64,000 bases of DNA from Megascapheus bottae (GCA_024803745.1 JANJXV010000016.1:45094263-45158262); one strand, 5' to 3'. Counted from the first letter of the stretch, positions 22,096 through 33,907 are shown. Notes: generated by a model from the letters alone, not told the origin. A program made the numbers and translations.

Positions 22096-23211
22096 ACTCT
22101 TCTGGTTGTGTGGTGGCCGCCGCGGCTTTACCTGTCCCGTGGTGGGGCACAGTGCGCTGTGTCACGCCCTGCCACACCATGCTTGCATGGCTTCCCTCAC
22201 TCGGGTAACTAGAATGTGCCCGTAAATCTACAATAAATAAACTGGGTGGTAATAGGAAAAAAGTACTTAAAAAAAGAAGAAGAAAGGAAAACAGAGTATG
22301 GACATGTTGGAAAGCAGACGAGAGCCGAGCTTTCGCCTGTCAGGGAAGGTGAAGGGAGCCAGGCTTCCCTTATGGGGGAGATGTGGACTGACAACGCCCA
22401 GAGCAAGCAAAGGCGGGGTGCGGATGCAGGAGGGCAGCTGCCCCTAGGTCCAGCGAGCCCAGATTCTGCAGACCAGAAGAAGCAGACAAACCTCTTCTGC
22501 CAGAGCAGCTGGTGCCCCCCGGGTCACCTGCTCCGAGCTGAGGTCATGGTTGTAGTGGCTGGCACACAGGCATTCAGGACCTGGCGAACGTCACAGCTGT
22601 CCCCACACGACCTGCCTACCGAGCACACAGCGGTGCGGACGGCCGTGTCTGGCTCAGGAGGTGGTGGTCTGCTCGCTGCCTTTGACAATGAGATGAGAAC
22701 GAAAGGACGAGATCGCACAGACACTGACCCACCCAGTGCAAAGTCACACACCACAAGGCTCTGTGCGAAGAACTGCAGTTCAGCGAAGTCAGTTTATCTG
22801 AAGAAATGATACCAAATCAGGCTTGGGATGTGCAAAGACTGAAGACAGTGGAATCTCACGGGTACACTGCAATGGGACCCAAGAGCGCAATGCTGTGACG
22901 CAACCTGGCGTGGCGGGGCCGTGACGTAACACCGCGCACTGTGCCACACCCTGGGGCAGGTGAAGCTCTGACCTCACCTTGCACCGCTGGCACAACGTGA
23001 CCAGTGCAAGCACACACAGAGGAAGCACTCTGGAGGCATCCAGAAGGTCCACAGTGGTCCATACGTTATCAAGGCTCTAGTGCCAGCTCTGGTCTCCCTG
23101 GGCTGCGAGATCTACTTATTTATATATATATATAATATATTATATATTATATATATATGTTATTAGTCTTTATACATTGACATATAACACAGATTCAAAA
23201 CAACAGAGTCA
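22096..23211. other. Intergenic sequence with (TA)n tract
   Basis: Includes an A/G-rich patch near 22254-22300 that may be the L1 tail region, and a (TA)n tract near 23117-23160 that is self-complementary. No gene is recognised; a 187-codon frame (22246-22809) has no domain I can identify. Confidence 0.5.
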
Positions 23212-23442
23212 GCCCCTGGGAGCTGGTGGCACAGGATCCTGGTTAGGCAGCCAGGCAGGGACAACTATGAGACGCCGTCTCCTCCAATTAACCAGTAAAA
23301 GGCTGTGGCTCAAGTGGTGGAGAGCTAGCTACGAGCAAAAGAAGCTGAGGGACAGTGCCCAGGCCCTGAGTTCAAGCCCCATGACCAGCATTGTGTGTGT
23401 GTGCGTGTGTGCGTGTGTGTGTGCGCGCGTGTGTGTGTGTGT
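23212..23442 (+). mobile_element. Composite SINE, diverged, with (GT)n tail
   Basis: The left half is eroded (GAGCTGGTGGCACAGGATCC, GCAGCCAGGCAGGGACAAC). The right half is clear: GGCTGTGGCTCAAGTGGTGG, then CAGTGCCCAGGCCCTGAGTT and CAAGCCCCATGACCAGCA. A GT-rich tract (about 23394-23442) replaces the A-tail. It appears older than the other composite copies. Confidence 0.8.
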
Positions 23443-25203
23443 TGTTTTGATGTCTGGCTTTCTTTTACATCTCCATCATACGTAGAATGTGTTAAAAGAA
23501 TCTAGGAAAGGAAAGGAAAGGTTAGGCACTCTAATTGTCTCCACCTCGGGACCCTGACTAAGTGAATCTTTATCTTTGCTGTGCTGCTGGCATTTTCACT
23601 CCAGGACTCAGACACTGTGGGTAAAGCTGATGTGTTCTAAGACTGTACAACCATCCAAGCACACAAGAAAGATGATCTAAATCCAGTCCGCCTTCTGCGA
23701 AGCTTCAAGTGTTCATTTAATAATAGTTCTCGTTCTCCATGAACTCTGGTGCAGCAGCTTTCTGCAGACTCCTGACGTGTGTGACGTGTGGGCAGAGAGC
23801 TGGGTCCTCTGGGCCCTGGGGGGGGGTTCGGGGGACACGGGTGTGTGGGGGGTGGGGGCTGAGTCCCCCAGGCCAGCCTCCAGAGCCTGGGAATCACAGC
23901 AGATGATGAGCTAGGCGGGAGAATGGCACACTTTTTTTTTTTTTGACAGAGTGGCATCTTATGAACAGAGTCAACCAAGTGGGGAGTGAAAAATTCATTT
24001 TCTGACAGGGATGTCGGCGAAGTCATCGGAAGCCAATGACAACAAATCCATAGCTGGGTAGAAAGCTGACAGGCTGGAACACGAGGCCTTCGAGGCCGAG
24101 TGCTCGCCTCAGCTGTCCAGAGGCAGGCGGAGCCCCACAGCCCCGGCTGAGGGGTCCCTGGCTGTGGGCCTTGGGGGGGGCTTGCTACTGGGCCCTGCGG
24201 GACAGAGAAGCAGAAGTCCAGGGCTTTCCAGCACACATGGAAACTACACCGGCCCTCCCTACAGAACCAGCCAGGGCTGCCCGGGCGCCTGGCACTGGGG
24301 GCTTCTGCGATCCCAACCTAGAAGAACCTGCCAGCTGTCTGCCACCCCCAAGGCCTCTCGGGCCCTGGGTCTCCCACCGGCCACCACGGCCACGCACTGC
24401 CTGCTGACACCCATGACCTGCAGGCCCACGCTGGCGGCCGGAAACCCGGCGGGGAGACGTGGCTGAGTTGCTCGGCGCCGCACCGCTCCCGTTCCACGTT
24501 AAGTGCACTCTGTGGACCCGAGTGACGGGGGCCCATTTCCAGCACAGCATGGAGTGGGGGTTCTCAACTGTAAAATGAAGCCGTAAGAGCACAGCATGAA
24601 AATGGATTTGCAACAGTTAGGGAAGGGACCTCAGCAAGGCGTTCACACTTGCAATTGGCAAAATAATGTCGGCACAAATTGTTTTTGGTACATTAAGTAC
24701 CTTTCACAGCCAAAATTTTAAAAAAGAGAGAAAAAGAATGAAGAATACATACCACACACACACACACTCACACACAAAGACACCGACGAAAGTCATTTCA
24801 GGCAGAAATTTTTTATTGAAATTGTTTCTCTACTTGACAGGTCTGGTGTACGATGATAAATGACAGTGTGCCCGGCAGCCTGTCGCCGTGTGCCGGGGAG
24901 ATCTCGCCAAAACGCCTGGGTGATAACAGCCCAATGGCCTGCCTCCCGCGGAAGGCGTTTCGGCTCCAGAGCCCGGCCACGCAGCGTGGCCGAGGAGAGT
25001 CACCGGAGGACAGCAAGCAAGGAGCTCCTCGCCGGCTGCAGCGTGCTAACCAGGAGAGGAGGCATGCACGGCCCCACCTCCCGCCAGGCCCACCCAGAGC
25101 CTGGAGGCGAGAGCCCCGCTCAGGGCTCACCAGGGCCTCAGCTGATGCTTATGCATAGAACAAGGCCTACACACCGAGTACCAAGAGGAATGATCTGGGA
25201 AGT
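23443..25203. other. Intergenic sequence, no gene seen
   Basis: Mixed composition with a G-rich patch near 23820-23860, a 14-T run near 23931-23944 and a small CA patch near 24752-24777. GC-rich frames of 140-200 codons overlap on both strands and lack domains. Confidence 0.5.
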
Positions 25204-25251
25204 GCACACACATGCACACACACACGTGAGCACACACACACATACACACAT

Positions 25252-25300
<49 letters not shown>
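25204..25300. repeat. CA-rich microsatellite
   Basis: Interrupted CA repeats (CATG, CGTGAG, TGTA) lead into a pure (CA)n run of about 46 bp at about 25253-25299. Confidence 0.96.
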
Positions 25301-26084
25301 AAGCCACAGGCACCAGCCTGCGACATTGTGATTCATTTTGCTCCCAGAATGAAGCAAGCTGAGTAAAATCGAGCTCATTGTCACCTCCTCCAGCAACACG
25401 CATCCCCGACTGTAAGGTCCGTGCATTCCTCTTCCAGCACCCACCAGGGCCTTGCTACTAAACATTTGACTCTGTAAGCACACCTATTAGCAAACACAAA
25501 ACCAAACTGCTGGCAGAATGTGAGTGAACGACAGGTCTCAAGGGCAGAGGACCACACGTTGAAACGGCACGGCCTCTTTCTCTCCTTCCCTCTCCAGACT
25601 GCTTCCACGCTCACGATTCCATTGTGAATCTTTCTTGTTTCTGAGACATTGTTCTTGGCAGATCAACGCAGGAAAAGCCCGCTGCTGCTCAATCTTTGCT
25701 ACGAAGCAGCTCTGAAATTATCCGCCTGGAAGGCTCTGCTCTGTCAGCTCTGACACTTGGCTGTTCTTAGTTTTAACTATAATTACTAATTTTCTGATCT
25801 GATCTTGAAAGGATCTGAAAACCGCAGAAGGAGCTCAGTCCTCTCCAGAGCCGAGGCTGGGTGGTGCGGGCCTTGTGAATCTCAAGGAAGGAGCTCTGTC
25901 CGCCCCTGAGGATGTGGGGTTGGAGCATGTGCTCCCCAGACATATTTACCTGAAGTGCCCCCCTCACGGGATCTGAACGTCCTACAGGGCGGCCGCCAGC
26001 CCCGACCCACGCTTCTGGGGTCCTCTGCCCTGCATCCTTGGGATTCAACATATACCTTGTCTTCCCCTGGTTGATTTGAGAAAG
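25301..26084. other. Intergenic sequence, no gene seen
   Basis: Unique DNA of mixed composition. No repeat or gene recognised. Confidence 0.5.
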
Positions 26085-26260
26085 CACTGGAAACGTTTCA
26101 GACCAATGAGAAGATAAAAATCGGGAGCGTCTTGTTACACATCACAATCAATTATTGTGCAGATAGTATTTCTAATGCAAATAATACTCAATTAGATCCG
26201 TGTCCGTATCAATAATTTATTCTATCCAAATAAACCCTACTTATTCTGAGAGACCATATT
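26085..26260. promoter_or_regulatory. Candidate enhancer core: SOX-type palindrome and POU octamer
   Basis: CACAAT (26143-26148) and ATTGTG (26154-26159) form an inverted pair separated by five bases, the layout of paired SOX sites. A perfect octamer ATGCAAAT follows at 26175-26182, and TCAATTAGATC and ATCAATAATTTATT lie just beyond. The block is AT-rich, complex and free of repeats. Binding and conservation are unproven; the motif layout is directly visible. Confidence 0.4.
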
Positions 26261-26599
26261 GACCAACTGGTTAGCACACGGCTTTATTGTCCCTCTGAGC
26301 TTTCGTTTTTTCCCTTTATGTTTTATTGTTGGTGAGAAAGCATGCAGTCTCTGCTGCAATCTGAAATGAATGTTTGAAAGAGAAGGATCATGCAATGTTT
26401 TGGGAAGGAGAAAAAGGGCTTCAGGCCATGTGAATGCTGGTGAAAACTGCTCTTTGACATTCTCCACTCTTACTACAGCTAACCAGCTCCTGCTCTGCTG
26501 TAGTAAAAGCACGGAAGACTCACATTGGAGAGAAGACAGAAAATAGCTCCACAGCACAGCACAGGCAGAGGTTTGAACACAGCTACTGCAGCATGGAGC
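26261..26599. other. Intergenic sequence, no gene seen
   Basis: Unique, moderately AT-rich sequence leading into the GT-rich locus. No gene recognised. Confidence 0.5.
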
Positions 26600-26962
26600 A
26601 GGACAGGTGTGACTGAGTGTGAGTCTGTGTGGCTGTGATGTGTGGCTGTGTGAGTCTTGTGTAACTGTGGGTGGGGGACATGTTTGTGACTGTGTATGGC
26701 TGTGTGTAAGAGAGATTGTGTGTCTGTGTAGCTGTATGGCTGTGTGTGTGAATGTGTGTGGCTGTGTGTGTGTGTGTGTGTGTGTGCGCTGTGGCTGTGA
26801 TCTTGTGTGTCTGTGTGTCTGTGTGGCTATGTGTGTGAATGAGTGTGTGTGCGCGCACGCGTGCACTGTGGCTGTGATCTTGTGTGTCTGTGTGTGGCTG
26901 TATGGCTGTGTGTGTGAATACGTGTGTGTAGTTGAATATGGCTGTGTGTGATAGTGGAGTCC

Positions 26963-27007
<45 letters not shown>

Positions 27008-27233
27008 TGTGGCTGTGATCTTGTGTGTCTGTGTGTCTGTGTGTGTGAATGTGTGTGTGTGTGTGCGCTGTGGCTGTGATCTTGTGTGTCTGTGTGGCTA
27101 TGTGTGTGAATGAGTGTGTGTGCGCGCACGCATGCACTGTGGCTGTGATCTTGTGTGTCTGTGTGTGGCTGTATGGCTGTGTGTGTGAATACGTGTGTGT
27201 AGTTGAATATGGCTGTGTGTGATAGTGGAGTCC

Positions 27234-27290
<57 letters not shown>

Positions 27291-27312
27291 GTGTGACTGT
27301 GTGACTGGGGGG
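26600..27312. repeat. Complex GT-rich locus with 271-bp tandem duplication
   Basis: GT, GTCT, GGCTGTG and GTGAAT elements are mixed, with pure (GT)n runs near 26965-27001 and 27236-27286. A segment containing CTGTGGCTGTGATCTTGTG, GTTGAATATGGCTGTGTGTG and ATAGTGGAGTCCTCCGTGTG occurs twice, 271 bp apart (CCTCCGTG at 26961 and 27232). Long minus-strand frames rich in His-Thr are products of the CA repeat, not genes. Confidence 0.94.
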
Positions 27313-27521
27313 TAGACACAGATCATCATAAACAGGAGAGATTAAGCTTATCATTAACTTACAAAAACAAAGCCGTGTGCTACTGAATGCAAGCCATGTG
27401 GGAAGTGTATACACTGATAGGTGGTTAGAATCTACTGTTGTAAATCTTAAATTACCTTCACTCTAAATACAGGCATGAGTATTTCTGTCAGTTGTCTTGG
27501 ATTTTAAAATTGAATTTTGTT
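27313..27521. other. Intergenic sequence, no gene seen
   Basis: Short AT-rich unique sequence between the GT locus and a SINE. Confidence 0.5.
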
Positions 27522-27770
27522 GCCAGGTACAAGCGGCTCACTCCCGTCCTCCTGGCTGGTCAGGAGGCTGGAATCTGAGGACTGCCCAGCCCAGGCAAGA
27601 AAGTCTGTGAGGCTCTTACCTCCAAGAAACTACTCAGAAAAAGCTGTAAGTGGTGCCATGGCTCAAGTGGTGGAGTACAGCCTTGAGCAAAAGAAGAGCT
27701 TAGGAACAGCACCCAGGCCTGAGTTCAAGCCCTGTATCAGCAAAATCAATAAACCAATCAATAAAAGTAT
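27522..27770 (+). mobile_element. Composite SINE, full length
   Basis: Left half: GCCAGGTACAAGCGGCTCAC, TCCTCCTGGCTGGTCAGGAG, CAGCCCAGGCAAGAAAGTC. Middle: GGCTCTTACCTCCAAGAAAC. Right half: GCCATGGCTCAAGTGGTGGA, CCTTGAGCAAAAGAAGAGC and CCTGAGTTCAAGCCCTG, then an A-rich tail with CAATAAA units. All modules seen in the other composite copies are present in order. Confidence 0.87.
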
Positions 27771-28865
27771 ATGGTAGCCTATTTTGGGGGGAATTTTAGA
27801 AATAATAATCACGATACTGTGGTTGTTTCTCAGAGCCCTGTACAAATGCATCCCATGCACTTGCACTTGGCGTGGCGGGCCTTGTCTGGGTGTGTAAGAC
27901 GAGGTCCTGTGTGTGCAGCACACACTGGCAGAGCTGGTGATTTTCCTGCCCCAACCTCTTGGTTCCAGCAAGCTTTAAATCAAAAACACATCCTGTCACT
28001 TCCCAGAACAGAAGCGCTCCTCGTGTGCAGAGACAAGCTGTGCGTCTGTATGTGTACATGTGTGTGGATATGCATATGTACCCATGTGTTTGTGTAGGCG
28101 TGTATGCACATGCATGCGCTGGCTTAAAATGAACTTAAGGCTGAGCCTCTTTATGCTGCCCTGGTAACTTTCCTGAATGTTTGTCACCTTGAATCTCAGC
28201 AGTGTCTCCATGACACCCAACATCTGGTCCCCATTCAAATGAACCGCAAATCCGTCAGCCATCCAGATGTTTCGCATTCCTCGTGACAGGCGACGTGAAC
28301 TGTGACATGCGACAGTGTGTTTGCTCCTTCCTGAGCCATCTGAGGAAATCTGAGGCTGAAACGCGTACTCAGGAGAACTCCGCTCAGTAGAGGGAGAGGC
28401 GAGCCACAACCATCGTGACAGTGCTGAGAGCCTTGAACCCCAGCAAGGTCAATACCACAACCCACTCTCCCCCACTCAATGTCCCATGCCCAGGGCCCCG
28501 GTGTGCCCAGGCCAGGGTGTGGCAGCCCTGGGGTGGGTGGGCAGAGCCTGGCCCCATCGGGCCCCCAGGCCAGGTCTGCCTCGTCTTTGGTGGACGTCTT
28601 TGAATGACACTCCAGGAGTCCCCTCGGCACCCCAAACCAGTCACAGTGAGTGAGGTGGGACTGATGGACTCCCGGTGTGAGCTGGAGAGGGTGGGAATTC
28701 TCGTGACGCGAGCCCACAGGCTTGGACCTTCCCTCTCCACCCCCTCCTCACCTGGGCACTCACGTCCCTGGTGCTGCCCTCTGGTCTCCAGCTGAGTCAA
28801 TGCCTCCATTCCTCACTCCCTGGAACCTGGGTCCTCGGGGCAGTGTTGGCCCTGCCAGCACAACA
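27771..28865. other. Intergenic sequence, no gene seen
   Basis: Mixed composition with a short TG-rich patch near 28045-28115. No gene or repeat family recognised; overlapping frames of about 140-160 codons lack domains. Confidence 0.5.
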
Positions 28866-29090
28866 AACAGACAGTATCAAAAGATAGGTGGGTAGACAAT
28901 AGATGTTAAACAGATGATAGCTATAGATAAAATAGATTGATAAATATTAGACACAAAGATTATAGGTATGATAATAGAAGATACAGAGCTGAATAGACGA
29001 TAGAAACAGTGAATAAATAGACAGTGATGATGATGGTAGAATAGAGTGAGAGATGATATGTAGACCTATAGATGCTAGAGCGCTGCTAGA
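28866..29090. repeat. Degenerate GATA-type tetranucleotide repeat
   Basis: ATAGATA, GATAGAA, GATGATGATGG and TAGACAG units recur without a pure run, the picture of an old (GATA)n microsatellite eroded by substitution. Confidence 0.7.
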
Positions 29091-30371
29091 TACAGGGTAC
29101 ACTGAGCTTAGCAGGCGAGCAATGGACAGAAGAAAGGTGAGTAGCTGTTTTCTCTTTCCTAGAGCCCACGTATGTCTCACTGGTCGGGAGAGCCTGACTG
29201 CACGCCCATCTGGAATGCTGGCCTGGGCGGGGCCAGCCCCGAGAGCCGAGCTTCCCGGAAACAGGGCAGGGCTCTGGGTGCAGCTGGAGTTGGTTAGCTT
29301 TCCACCTCGTTGACCTCACCAGGAGGTGGGGAGCCTTCTGTGTCTCCCCCCATCCCGTGTCTTCCCCCCGACTTCTTCAGTGGCCTCTGCTCATACCAGC
29401 CAACTCACAGACATTCCCTTTGCCAGGCTTGTGCAGGCACAGCGGGAGGAGGGGGCAGCGGGAAGCCGTCCTCACCCGCGTTGAGATGGATGCAGCACAC
29501 TTCCCGTTGTCACCATCCACGGGCACCCTGGTGCCAAGGCAGCCTGGGAAGCAGGGCGGGTCGGAAACACAGCAGAGGCCGTCTGGACTTGGTGGTGTTT
29601 GTGAGACTCAGGGCTTTGCAAGGCCGATGTCGTGTTCTGCCATGGGCAGCACCTACACCGCCCTCCCTCCTGTGAACCCGCATCACCTGCAGGGCACTGG
29701 ATCTGTGTGCTGGAGTGAGCAGAGCTGCCAGGAGAGCAGCTGGGCCGCCTCCCAGGGGTGTGGCAGAGGGAGGGGAGGAAGAGGAGGAGAAGGTGGATTC
29801 ACAGGCTCAGGCTCCTTGTGCTTTGCTTGGTATCTCATTCCCGTGGTGGAAGATAATGACTGCAGGTTCTCCTCCCGAGAGAGCCGGCACCACAGTGAGA
29901 CCCACATCCACATTCCATCCACCACACTTAGAAACTGAGTCGATTCACTTTTGCTCTTATGAACATGACGGTGGCAGAAAATTCAGTGTTTTCCCCATTC
30001 AACTAGATCAGGATGAAACCAGGGCTCTGAAGAAAGCAGGACGCCGACCTCGGGAGCTTCCGTCATGATGAGCCCCCGCCCAGCGGAGGTGCTGTGAGGA
30101 CGGATTCGCGGTGACCAACGGCAGGCGAGGAGAGGACGACACGGCACACTCTCCTGTGAATTCCCTTCCAAGGCGCTGGTGGAGGCCTCGCGGCCCTGCT
30201 TCTGTGTGCAGCCTGGCTCCTCTTCAGCCACTCGGAGCACAGCTCTGAAACCGGCAGGAAGCAGCCCCGTGCCGTCCGCTGCCCCAGCTCCAGGCCACGC
30301 AGCCTTCCCGGGAGACCAGGCCGGGCCAGGGTCACGGAGCCCCTGGGCAGGGCCTCCTGCCTGGCACTGGG
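29091..30371. other. Intergenic sequence, no gene seen
   Basis: GC-rich unique sequence, purine-rich near 29765-29800 (GGAGG/GAAGAGG). No recognised gene. Confidence 0.5.
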
Positions 30372-30605
30372 ATGCCGAAATAGCAGCACTTGACACATTT
30401 AAAACTTGCTATTTGTGCAATCACTAAAACTGCACCATTAGCTGGATTTTCAGATTGCATGAGTGCAGATCATTAAGTGTTATTACAGTATTAATTATTA
30501 GAAATGTCCTGTCCTGCCCAGATTAAATTGGGATAGTCAACGACCTGCGAGCTGCCAATACCACGGATAATTTAACCGCGGAGCCTCCGCGCGGGGTAAG
30601 GTGCC
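30372..30605. promoter_or_regulatory. Candidate conserved noncoding block
   Basis: An abrupt shift from GC-rich DNA to complex AT-rich sequence with GTATTAATTATTAG at about 30488-30501, GCAGATTAAATTGG-like text near 30518, and GATAATTTAACCGCGGAG at about 30566-30583, ending in a short GC-rich segment. Motif density suggests a homeodomain-responsive element; this is inference without alignment. Confidence 0.28.
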
Positions 30606-31361
30606 GGCACAGCCCGGGCCTGCGACTTCACAGTGCATACGAGTGGAGGAGCTCTGAGAATCGTGAACACCAGACTCTGACAGTCCCAGCCTGGGGAGAT
30701 GCGCGGGAAGAGGCTGGAGTGGCCCTGACGCTGCGACGTGGGCCTCGGGCCTGGCGTGACTGGCAGGCCTGTGGCTCGGGACTGGACCTACCCCACCTGA
30801 CCTCGGTGTCTAATACCTGCCGAGAGATCGTGAGGTGACCATCGATGTATACAGCCACGCCACTCAGACCTGGCCAGATAGTTGGACAGCTCCTTCGACG
30901 GCCGGCCATTTCCTTGGCGTGGTTGTGGGGCGCCCTCTCCTCCACAGTGAAGCAGCAGATGCAGGCTGGGGCCGCAGCGGGGCTGTCGTGGACCGCTCCG
31001 GGTGGGTGGCTGGGGGAAGGGGTGCACTCTGCCCTGAGCACACCTCGCTGCCCGCTGCCTGGAGCTGGCCTTGGGCCTCGCTGCATCTCCTCGCTCTGAA
31101 AGGAAGAGCAGGAAAAATACGTTTTGAACATGGATATGGTCACTCACGCTATCGACAAGTGTGGGCTTCCTGTGACCATCTACACACGATTTAAACTAAG
31201 GTGCATCAGCTCTTTGTCCCCCAAGTCCCCACACTGGGGAAGCAAGGGTCCTGGACGTCTTGCATGAAGATGCTCTGCCCTGCAGCTCACGTGCCAGCTC
31301 AGTCCATCCCTTCTGCTGACTGTCCTGGAACCAAACGAGACAATGCTCAGGTCCTCTCCTC
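30606..31361. other. Intergenic sequence, no gene seen
   Basis: Unique GC-rich sequence with no recognised repeat or gene. Confidence 0.5.
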
Positions 31362-31590
31362 CACGGCCTGCTCAGAGCCACTGTCAGGTCCCCCCGTTCG
31401 GGTTCCCCCGCCACGGTGTATTCACATCTCCCCACCGCGGCGTGTTCAGGTTCTCCTCCACGGCGTGTTCGGCTTCTCCCTGCCATGGTGATTTCAGGTT
31501 CTCCTCCACGGCGTGTTCCGGTTCTCCCTGCCATGGTGATTTCAGGTTCTCCCCACTACGGCCTGCTCAGAGCCAGGGTCAGGTCCTTGG
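31362..31590. repeat. Short minisatellite, about 49-bp unit, flanked by a direct repeat
   Basis: TCCTCCACGGCGTGTTC and CTCCCTGCCATGGTGATTTC repeat at about 49-bp spacing (two clear copies plus partial ones). The array is bracketed by a near-identical phrase, CGGCCTGCTCAGAGCC plus GTCAGGTCC, at about 31362 and 31560. The bracketing suggests the tract grew from a duplicated ancestral segment. Confidence 0.85.
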
Positions 31591-33667
31591 CTCACACCCA
31601 TCTCTTTCCAAGTGAGAACCTGAAGTCTGAGCGGAGTCCTCGTGGGGGCAGCGTTGACAGGGGTGCAGCTCCCGCTCCCCACTCCAGCCAGCAGCAGAAC
31701 GTCAGGGCCCCTCTGAAGTGGTCCCTGAGATCAGGCGTCTTGATTTGAAGAGCTAATGTCTCACATGTGACAAGCCTAAGATAAGACATGCACATATATG
31801 TATACTACAGATACGATACGTGAAGTACCCATTATTCCAAACGATGCTAGTAACACCGAATAACAACCCCAACCCCAACGCAATAGTCCTAAGCAAGGAC
31901 AGATCCATTAAATGCTATTTAATTTCCAAAAGTATTGATAAAGAATGGGCAATGATATAGAAATACAGAAAGTATTATGAAACATTAACTGAAAAGTCGT
32001 GATGACTTTCGTTTGTTAACGCGCTGTGAAACTGCTCCAGCTTTGTCAGAAAGAGTACATTGGAAATAGAAACACTGACATTCTAAATATTGAGCGGACA
32101 TAGATACACATAGAAAGCACGTGTGTGTGGAATGTACACACGTATCCTGCCCCCACCAATCTTGGGCTTTCGTATAGAATCTGAGATTGAATACTATTTA
32201 AGGCACACCCCTACTCTCAAAAGCAACTTTCACCAACTGGGGGAAGTCCTTCCGTGAGTAACCTCCATCCTGCAGGCCGACCTTCACCGCAGCTTGTCAA
32301 ACACTCACCCAGAGGCTGGGGCCAGGGCTCTTGGGGGGAGGCAGAGGACCAGGCTCAGGGCCCACCCCACCACAGAGGCCACGGGATGACAGGCAGGCTT
32401 ACCTTGGCCCTCCCTGGGGCCCGAGGGCCAGAGCTGGCCGTCCATCCAGCAGCATGGCAGACAATGGCCTGTGGTGTTCATCCTGAGTCTCAGCATGGAG
32501 AAACGGGCTCACGTTTGTCCTGGAAGGGACCTGAGGCCCCCAGAGCCCAGTGTTCTGCCCTGGACTCAAAGACCCCACGTTGCAAGGCTCTTCTCCCCAC
32601 TGTTTGACAAGTGGAGGGCTGCGGGCTCACGCGGGGGAGACTGGGGATGGCACAGCGAGAAGGGAGGCCATGGTGGCCCAGCCAGCTGCCCAGAAGCCAA
32701 GGCTGGAATGCTCACCCAGGACCACTGCAGTCCAAACTGCCTGGTGTCATCATGGGCTGGACAGAAGTTACAAACTCTCAAAACTGGAAACAACATTGAT
32801 GGAGGGAGAAAATACTACCTCACTCCCGGGCCCGCACAGCTGCCCCTCTGTGACAAAGCCAAGAGTTCCGAGACCTGCATGGCCCCTGTGCAGTGCAGCT
32901 GTGGATCTGCAGAGGGGAGAAAGGGAAGCTGTGCCCGGGGCAGCTGGCGAGGGTCAAGGCCGGGAGGGGAGGGGACAGCTGGGGGGGACAGCTGGGCGGG
33001 ACAGCTGGGCGGGGCGCTTCTCAGCGTCTCCTCCGTGGGAGACCTGCACAGCTCCTGGAAACCGGCTGTGCAAATCCAAGAGTTGTCTGGGTTTTTTTTG
33101 TTGTTTGTTGTTGTTGTTGTTCTATTACTTTAAAAAAATGGGGGGAGCAGTGAAACTAGGCATGAAAACATGTTAGGGCGAAGTTAAGGTTACAAATTTA
33201 GGCTCAAGAAAGTCAGCAAATTCAAATGCCAATGTTCTAATTGCCGAGGTGGTGCACACACATTTCGCATGCTGGCGCATTGACTGTGTGCGTCACAGGT
33301 CTCATTAGACACGGAGCCATCACCCCAGCCCGGAGAAGCGGCTGAGCACCACGAGACCATCCATTCTATGGACTCACGGAGCATCGACGACAGGAAGTCC
33401 AGGCACCTTATCTCCAGCATGCTGTGGATCACGCCAAATACCTCCCAGGAAAATGCTCAGTGTGTGTCTGACAGGGGCAGGCGGAGGGCCCAGGGTTGGG
33501 GTGGCCTCGCGTTGGCTGGCCGCTCTGCGTCCATCTGCCTGCAGCACTGGGAAGGTGGGCAGACAGGGCTCCAGAGAGAGAGGCCTTCCTCCATTCCTCC
33601 AAGACAGCCCTTTCCAGAGCTAGCTCGGGCCAGCTAGCACTCCTCTTGTTAAAAGCTGTCACTGTTG
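31591..33667. other. Intergenic sequence, no gene seen
   Basis: AT-rich at about 31740-32230 and GC-rich elsewhere. A 14-bp GGGACAGCTGGGCG-type unit repeats about three times near 32970-33012, and a (TTG)n tract lies near 33090-33121. A 220-codon plus-strand frame (32471-33133) has no recognised domain. Confidence 0.5.
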
Positions 33668-33890
33668 GGCCAGGAGTTTAGCCTAGTGGTAGAGGGCTTG
33701 CCTAGCATGCATGAAGACCCGGGTTCAATTCCTCAGTACCACATACATAGAAAAAACCCGGAAGTGGTGCTGAGGCTCAAGTGGTAGAGCTCTAGCCTTG
33801 AGAAAGTCCAAGGACAGGGCTCAGGCCCTGAGCTCAAGCCCAGGACTGGCAAAAATAAATAAATAAATAAGTAAAAATATAGTTGCAAAA
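33668..33890 (+). mobile_element. IDL-Geo: IDL-Geo dimeric SINE
   Basis: Left monomer: TTTAGCCTAGTGGTAGAGGG (box A) and CCCGGGTTCAATTCCTC (box B), as in tRNA-Ala/ID elements. Linker: CACATACATAGAAAAAACCC. Right monomer: GAGGCTCAAGTGGTAGAGCT, AGAAAGTCCAAGGACAGGGC and CAAGCCCAGGACTGGC. A 17-bp target-site duplication with one mismatch (AAAAGYTGTCACTGTTG) lies at 33651-33667 and 33891-33907. The tail contains (AAAT)n. Confidence 0.92.
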
Positions 33891-33907
33891 AAAAGTTGTC
33901 ACTGTTG

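Noticed and set aside
26583..27414. His/Thr-rich minus-strand frames of 195-248 codons
   Set aside because: Translations of CA dinucleotide repeats.
31857..31885. CAACCCCAACCCCAACG as an interstitial telomeric repeat
   Set aside because: Lacks the CCCTAA hexamer and has only two to three loose units.
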